Positions 13,779 to 15,518 of a stretch of DNA of 15,518 bases are shown one piece after another. Numbering within the stretch: the stretch's first letter is position 1; every line of letters begins with the position of its first letter. The notes beneath the pieces were generated by a model. That model saw only the letters and a list, made by a program, of their open reading frames with translations, had not been told where the DNA came from and made no database searches. Both the position numbers and the translations under genes were made by a program. Source of the stretch: Candidatus Atribacter hydrocarboniphilus (GTDB taxonomy: Bacteria > Atribacterota > Atribacteria > Atribacterales > Atribacteraceae); NCBI GenBank assembly GCA_003542295.1, contig DPKX01000184.1:1-15518 (forward strand). Reading direction: 5' to 3'.

Positions 13779-14876
13779 ATGGCTTTTCAGGGTGAGGTTA
13801 TCATTAGGAAAGAAATGTTCCATAATAAAGAGATGGAATTGGTGAAAGGGAAGGCTTTAAAAGCCTCACTTTTTATTTTTGATAGTGGAATCCATGCGGT
13901 AAAATTGGAAAATGAATTGGGATATATAACTGTTTTACCTTATAAAGGCCAGCAAATCTGGGAGGCATTTTTTTACGGTAGAAGCATTAAAATGCTATCA
14001 AAATTTGACGAACCAAAAAATGTTGAATCAATAGCCAATACCTATGGATGTTTTATGTACCATTGTGGAGCCTTAAGAACCGGAAATCCAGGAAAAGAAG
14101 ACACTCATCCACTTCATGGCGAGCTCCCTTACGCAAATTTTGACCATCCCCGGTTACTTTTTGGTGAAGACGAAAAGGGATTTTATTTAGCAATTACTGG
14201 AGAATTCCAATACAATGATGCCTTTACATCAAGTTACTATCGAGCCTATCCAGTAGTTAAGATTCACAGTGAATCATCCTTATTGGATATTGCAATTCAA
14301 ATCGATAATCTTTCTGATTATCCAATGGAACATATGTATATGACCCATATCAATTTTCGACCTATTGACTTCGGAAAAATGATACAACCGGTTCCATGGA
14401 ATTCAGAATTTATTAAACTTCGAGAAAGCATCCCAGCTCATTCGAAAGATATTCCTATGAGTAAGGAGTATATTCAGTTTGTGGATACTATTAAAACCAA
14501 TCCTGAACGCATGCAAACTATACTTCCTGAAGATCCTTATTTTCCAGAATTGGTTATTTATCTTAAATCTCCCAAAACCGATGATCAGGGATGGACACAT
14601 TTTTTACAAGTTCATCCTGATGGTTCAGGAGATTATGTTTCCTACCGCCCCGATCAACTTGACCATGCAACCCGTTGGATAATACGAAATCGGGATCGAG
14701 AAGCCTATGGATTTTTATTGCCGGGTACGTGTGATCCAGAAGGATACACTCATGAAAAAGCAGCTGGGAATGTGAGAATCATTCCTGAGAAAAGTTCGGT
14801 TCAGTACCATATTATTACTGGAGCGCTTGATCCAAATCAAACCAAAGAAATGCAGGAAAAAATAGAAAAGTTATAA
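13779..14876 (+). CDS. DUF4432 / aldose-1-epimerase-like protein
   Basis: A 365-residue soluble protein with the galactose-mutarotase-like layout: an early beta region with TVLPYKGQQIWEAFF, then HPLHGELPYA (His113), a middle beta stretch with PMEHMYMTHINFRP (His190), and a late GFLLPGTCDPEGY segment. The two histidines lie where the mutarotase superfamily keeps its catalytic pair, so anomeric interconversion of a sugar is possible. Members of the DUF4432 group accompany sugar-degradation operons, but their substrates are mostly unproven. A near-perfect ribosome-binding site (AGGAGGTGA) lies just ahead of the ATG. Given the kinases and isomerases around it, it probably prepares a sugar for isomerisation or phosphorylation. 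It is likely the last gene of this transcript. Confidence 0.75.
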   Translation: MAFQGEVIIRKEMFHNKEMELVKGKALKASLFIFDSGIHAVKLENELGYITVLPYKGQQIWEAFFYGRSIKMLSKFDEPKNVESIANTYGCFMYHCGALRTGNPGKEDTHPLHGELPYANFDHPRLLFGEDEKGFYLAITGEFQYNDAFTSSYYRAYPVVKIHSESSLLDIAIQIDNLSDYPMEHMYMTHINFRPIDFGKMIQPVPWNSEFIKLRESIPAHSKDIPMSKEYIQFVDTIKTNPERMQTILPEDPYFPELVIYLKSPKTDDQGWTHFLQVHPDGSGDYVSYRPDQLDHATRWIIRNRDREAYGFLLPGTCDPEGYTHEKAAGNVRIIPEKSSVQYHIITGALDPNQTKEMQEKIEKL

Positions 14877-14922
14877 GTGAATAAAAATTGCCATCAAATA
14901 ATTACTTATATATTTATTTTTT
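14872..14922 (+). terminator. Possible AT-rich terminator after the DUF4432 gene
   Basis: TATAAGTGA (14872-14880) can pair with TTACTTATA (14902-14910) with one G-U pair, overlapping the stop codon. It is followed by a T-rich run (TATTTATTTTTTAATG). The loop is long (21 nt) and the stem has few G/C pairs, so this is a weak candidate. Confidence 0.3.
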
Positions 14923-15183
14923 AATGTTTATTTCATTCAGTTGGGGAAAACTATATTAACATAATAATTAAAAGAATTTGATCATTGTAATGCATCATAT
15001 TTATAAAGTTAACTAAACGTTAATTTACCGAAATAAAAACTTTAAATAATTTAGTCAAAGAATCAGTAATAAGAAATTTTATAATAATACTTTTAAATTA
15101 AAACAAAATTCATTGACATAAAAAAGGGAAATTTTTAAACTTAAATAAAAGAAATAATAATGAATAAGGAAAGGATGATTAAA
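14877..15183. other. 307-bp AT-rich intergenic region between two transcription units
   Basis: No credible gene. It holds the possible terminator at its left end, a small LacI-like partial palindrome TAAACGTTAA (15014-15023), and a good promoter at 15113-15141. The ribosome-binding site AAGGA at 15171-15175 serves the next gene. The length, composition and promoter indicate that a new transcription unit begins here. Confidence 0.55.
15113..15141 (+). promoter_or_regulatory. Sigma-70-type promoter for the terminal epimerase-like gene
   Basis: A perfect -35 hexamer TTGACA (15113-15118) is followed after 17 nt by TAAACT (15136-15141, 4/6 match to TATAAT). Transcription would begin near 15148 and give a short leader with AAGGA (15171-15175) 8 nt before ATG 15184. 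The spacing to a real gene makes this the best promoter in the window. Confidence 0.55.
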
Positions 15184-15518
15184 ATGCACTATGGTGTTTT
15201 TGGCTTGTTGTTTTTCTCAAAATTTACGAAAGAAAGAATATCGGTATTGGAAAAAGTTAAAAAACTTGGCTACGAAGGAATTGAAATTTCTTTAAGCGAA
15301 GATTATATATCTTCTAATTTATCCAATGAAATTGCCAAAGAAGCAAAGAAATTGGATATTAAGTGTTTATGTTCTACATCACTGGATGAAAAAACTGATA
15401 TTACATCAAATGATAATGCTATTAGGGAAAACGGAATTACTTTTCTCAAAAAGTGCGTTGAAGAAGCCGCAAAACTTGGTAGTGACGTTATTGGAGGAGT
15501 GGTATATGCACCTTGGGG
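15184..15518 (+). CDS. Ketose 3-epimerase-like sugar isomerase (5' part; runs off the window)
   Basis: An open frame of 111 codons starts at ATG 15184 and is still open at the right edge. The protein begins with a beta strand (MHYGVFGLLFFSKF), then LEKVKKLGYEGIEISLSED, a helix-strand unit ending LDIKCLCSTSLDE, and a helix leading to GSDVIGGVVYAPWG. This is the first third of a xylose-isomerase-like TIM barrel. The GGVVYAPWG strand closely resembles D-tagatose/D-psicose 3-epimerases (commonly G-x-x-Y/T-x-x-x-G). The metal ligands lie beyond the window edge and cannot be checked. It has its own promoter and is probably a separate unit, though functionally linked to the sugar genes here. It differs from the isomerase at 1767 and is not a copy of it. 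Confidence 0.75.
   Translation, partial: MHYGVFGLLFFSKFTKERISVLEKVKKLGYEGIEISLSEDYISSNLSNEIAKEAKKLDIKCLCSTSLDEKTDITSNDNAIRENGITFLKKCVEEAAKLGSDVIGGVVYAPW

Noticed and set aside
13983..13996. AGCATT-AA-AATGCT palindrome resembling the leader motif
   Set aside because: It is inside the coding sequence of the DUF4432-like gene and encodes ordinary residues there; likely chance.
15014..15023. LacI-like operator TAAACGTTAA
   Set aside because: Imperfect, short, about 90 bp upstream of the promoter and not repeated in the other control regions.
1..15518. CRISPR arrays, tRNA/rRNA genes, transposases, attachment sites
   Set aside because: Read for direct repeats, tRNA-like folds and transposase-like proteins; none found. 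The locus looks like a stable metabolic island rather than a mobile element.

Overview
The window is an AT-rich bacterial segment with every recognised gene on the + strand. Its core is a bacterial microcompartment (BMC) locus running from 3249 to about 11033. The enzyme set (deoxyribose-phosphate aldolase, RpiB-family isomerase, CoA-acylating aldehyde dehydrogenase, PduL, a PduS-like flavo-iron-sulfur protein) is the signature of the 'sugar-phosphate-utilising' (SPU) class of BMC loci. From memory, the order and the AT-rich composition most resemble the conserved BMC locus of Atribacterota (OP9/JS1, Atribacter-like). The taxon is an inference; no rRNA or other marker is present.

Layout. (1) 1-2945: the 3' tail of an unidentified gene (possibly a sugar isomerase), a rhamnulokinase-like FGGY kinase, and a metal-dependent TIM-barrel sugar isomerase/epimerase. 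(2) 2946-3248: a 303-bp AT-rich gap with a candidate promoter and a perfect 7-bp inverted repeat. (3) 3249-6099: one BMC-H hexamer protein, two BMC-P vertex proteins, PduS-like, and a PduT-like BMC-T with the pore cysteine for an Fe-S cluster. (4) 6117-8380: triosephosphate isomerase and aldehyde dehydrogenase, ending in a GC-containing hairpin over the stop codon. (5) 8402-11033: two more BMC-P proteins, RpiB-like, DeoC and PduL, several translationally coupled. (6) 11058-13652: a zinc polyol/sugar-alcohol dehydrogenase (GatD-like) and a glycerol-kinase-like FGGY kinase. (7) 13779-14876: a DUF4432 / aldose-epimerase-like protein. (8) 14877-15183: an AT-rich gap with a possible terminator and a good promoter, then the 5' part of a ketose 3-epimerase-like gene that runs off the window.

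How it may work together (inference). Flanking isomerases, kinases and the polyol dehydrogenase would bring sugars or polyols to a sugar phosphate. Inside the shell, DeoC would cleave a 2-deoxy sugar phosphate to acetaldehyde plus glyceraldehyde 3-phosphate. The aldehyde dehydrogenase makes acetyl-CoA and PduL makes acetyl phosphate, recycling CoA. Glyceraldehyde 3-phosphate would leave and meet triosephosphate isomerase. Four enzymes (aldehyde dehydrogenase, RpiB-like, DeoC, PduL) carry N-terminal helical extensions that look like encapsulation peptides; triosephosphate isomerase, the zinc dehydrogenase and the kinases do not. No PduQ-type alcohol dehydrogenase and no B12 enzyme is present, so PduS-like plus the PduT-like shell protein are the obvious route for moving electrons from NADH through the shell.

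The most unusual points are the RpiB-like protein lacking the catalytic cysteine, the chemical mismatch between an aldose-ketose isomerase and a 2-deoxy-aldose aldolase, the four BMC-P genes in two pairs, and the divergent GlpK-like kinase.
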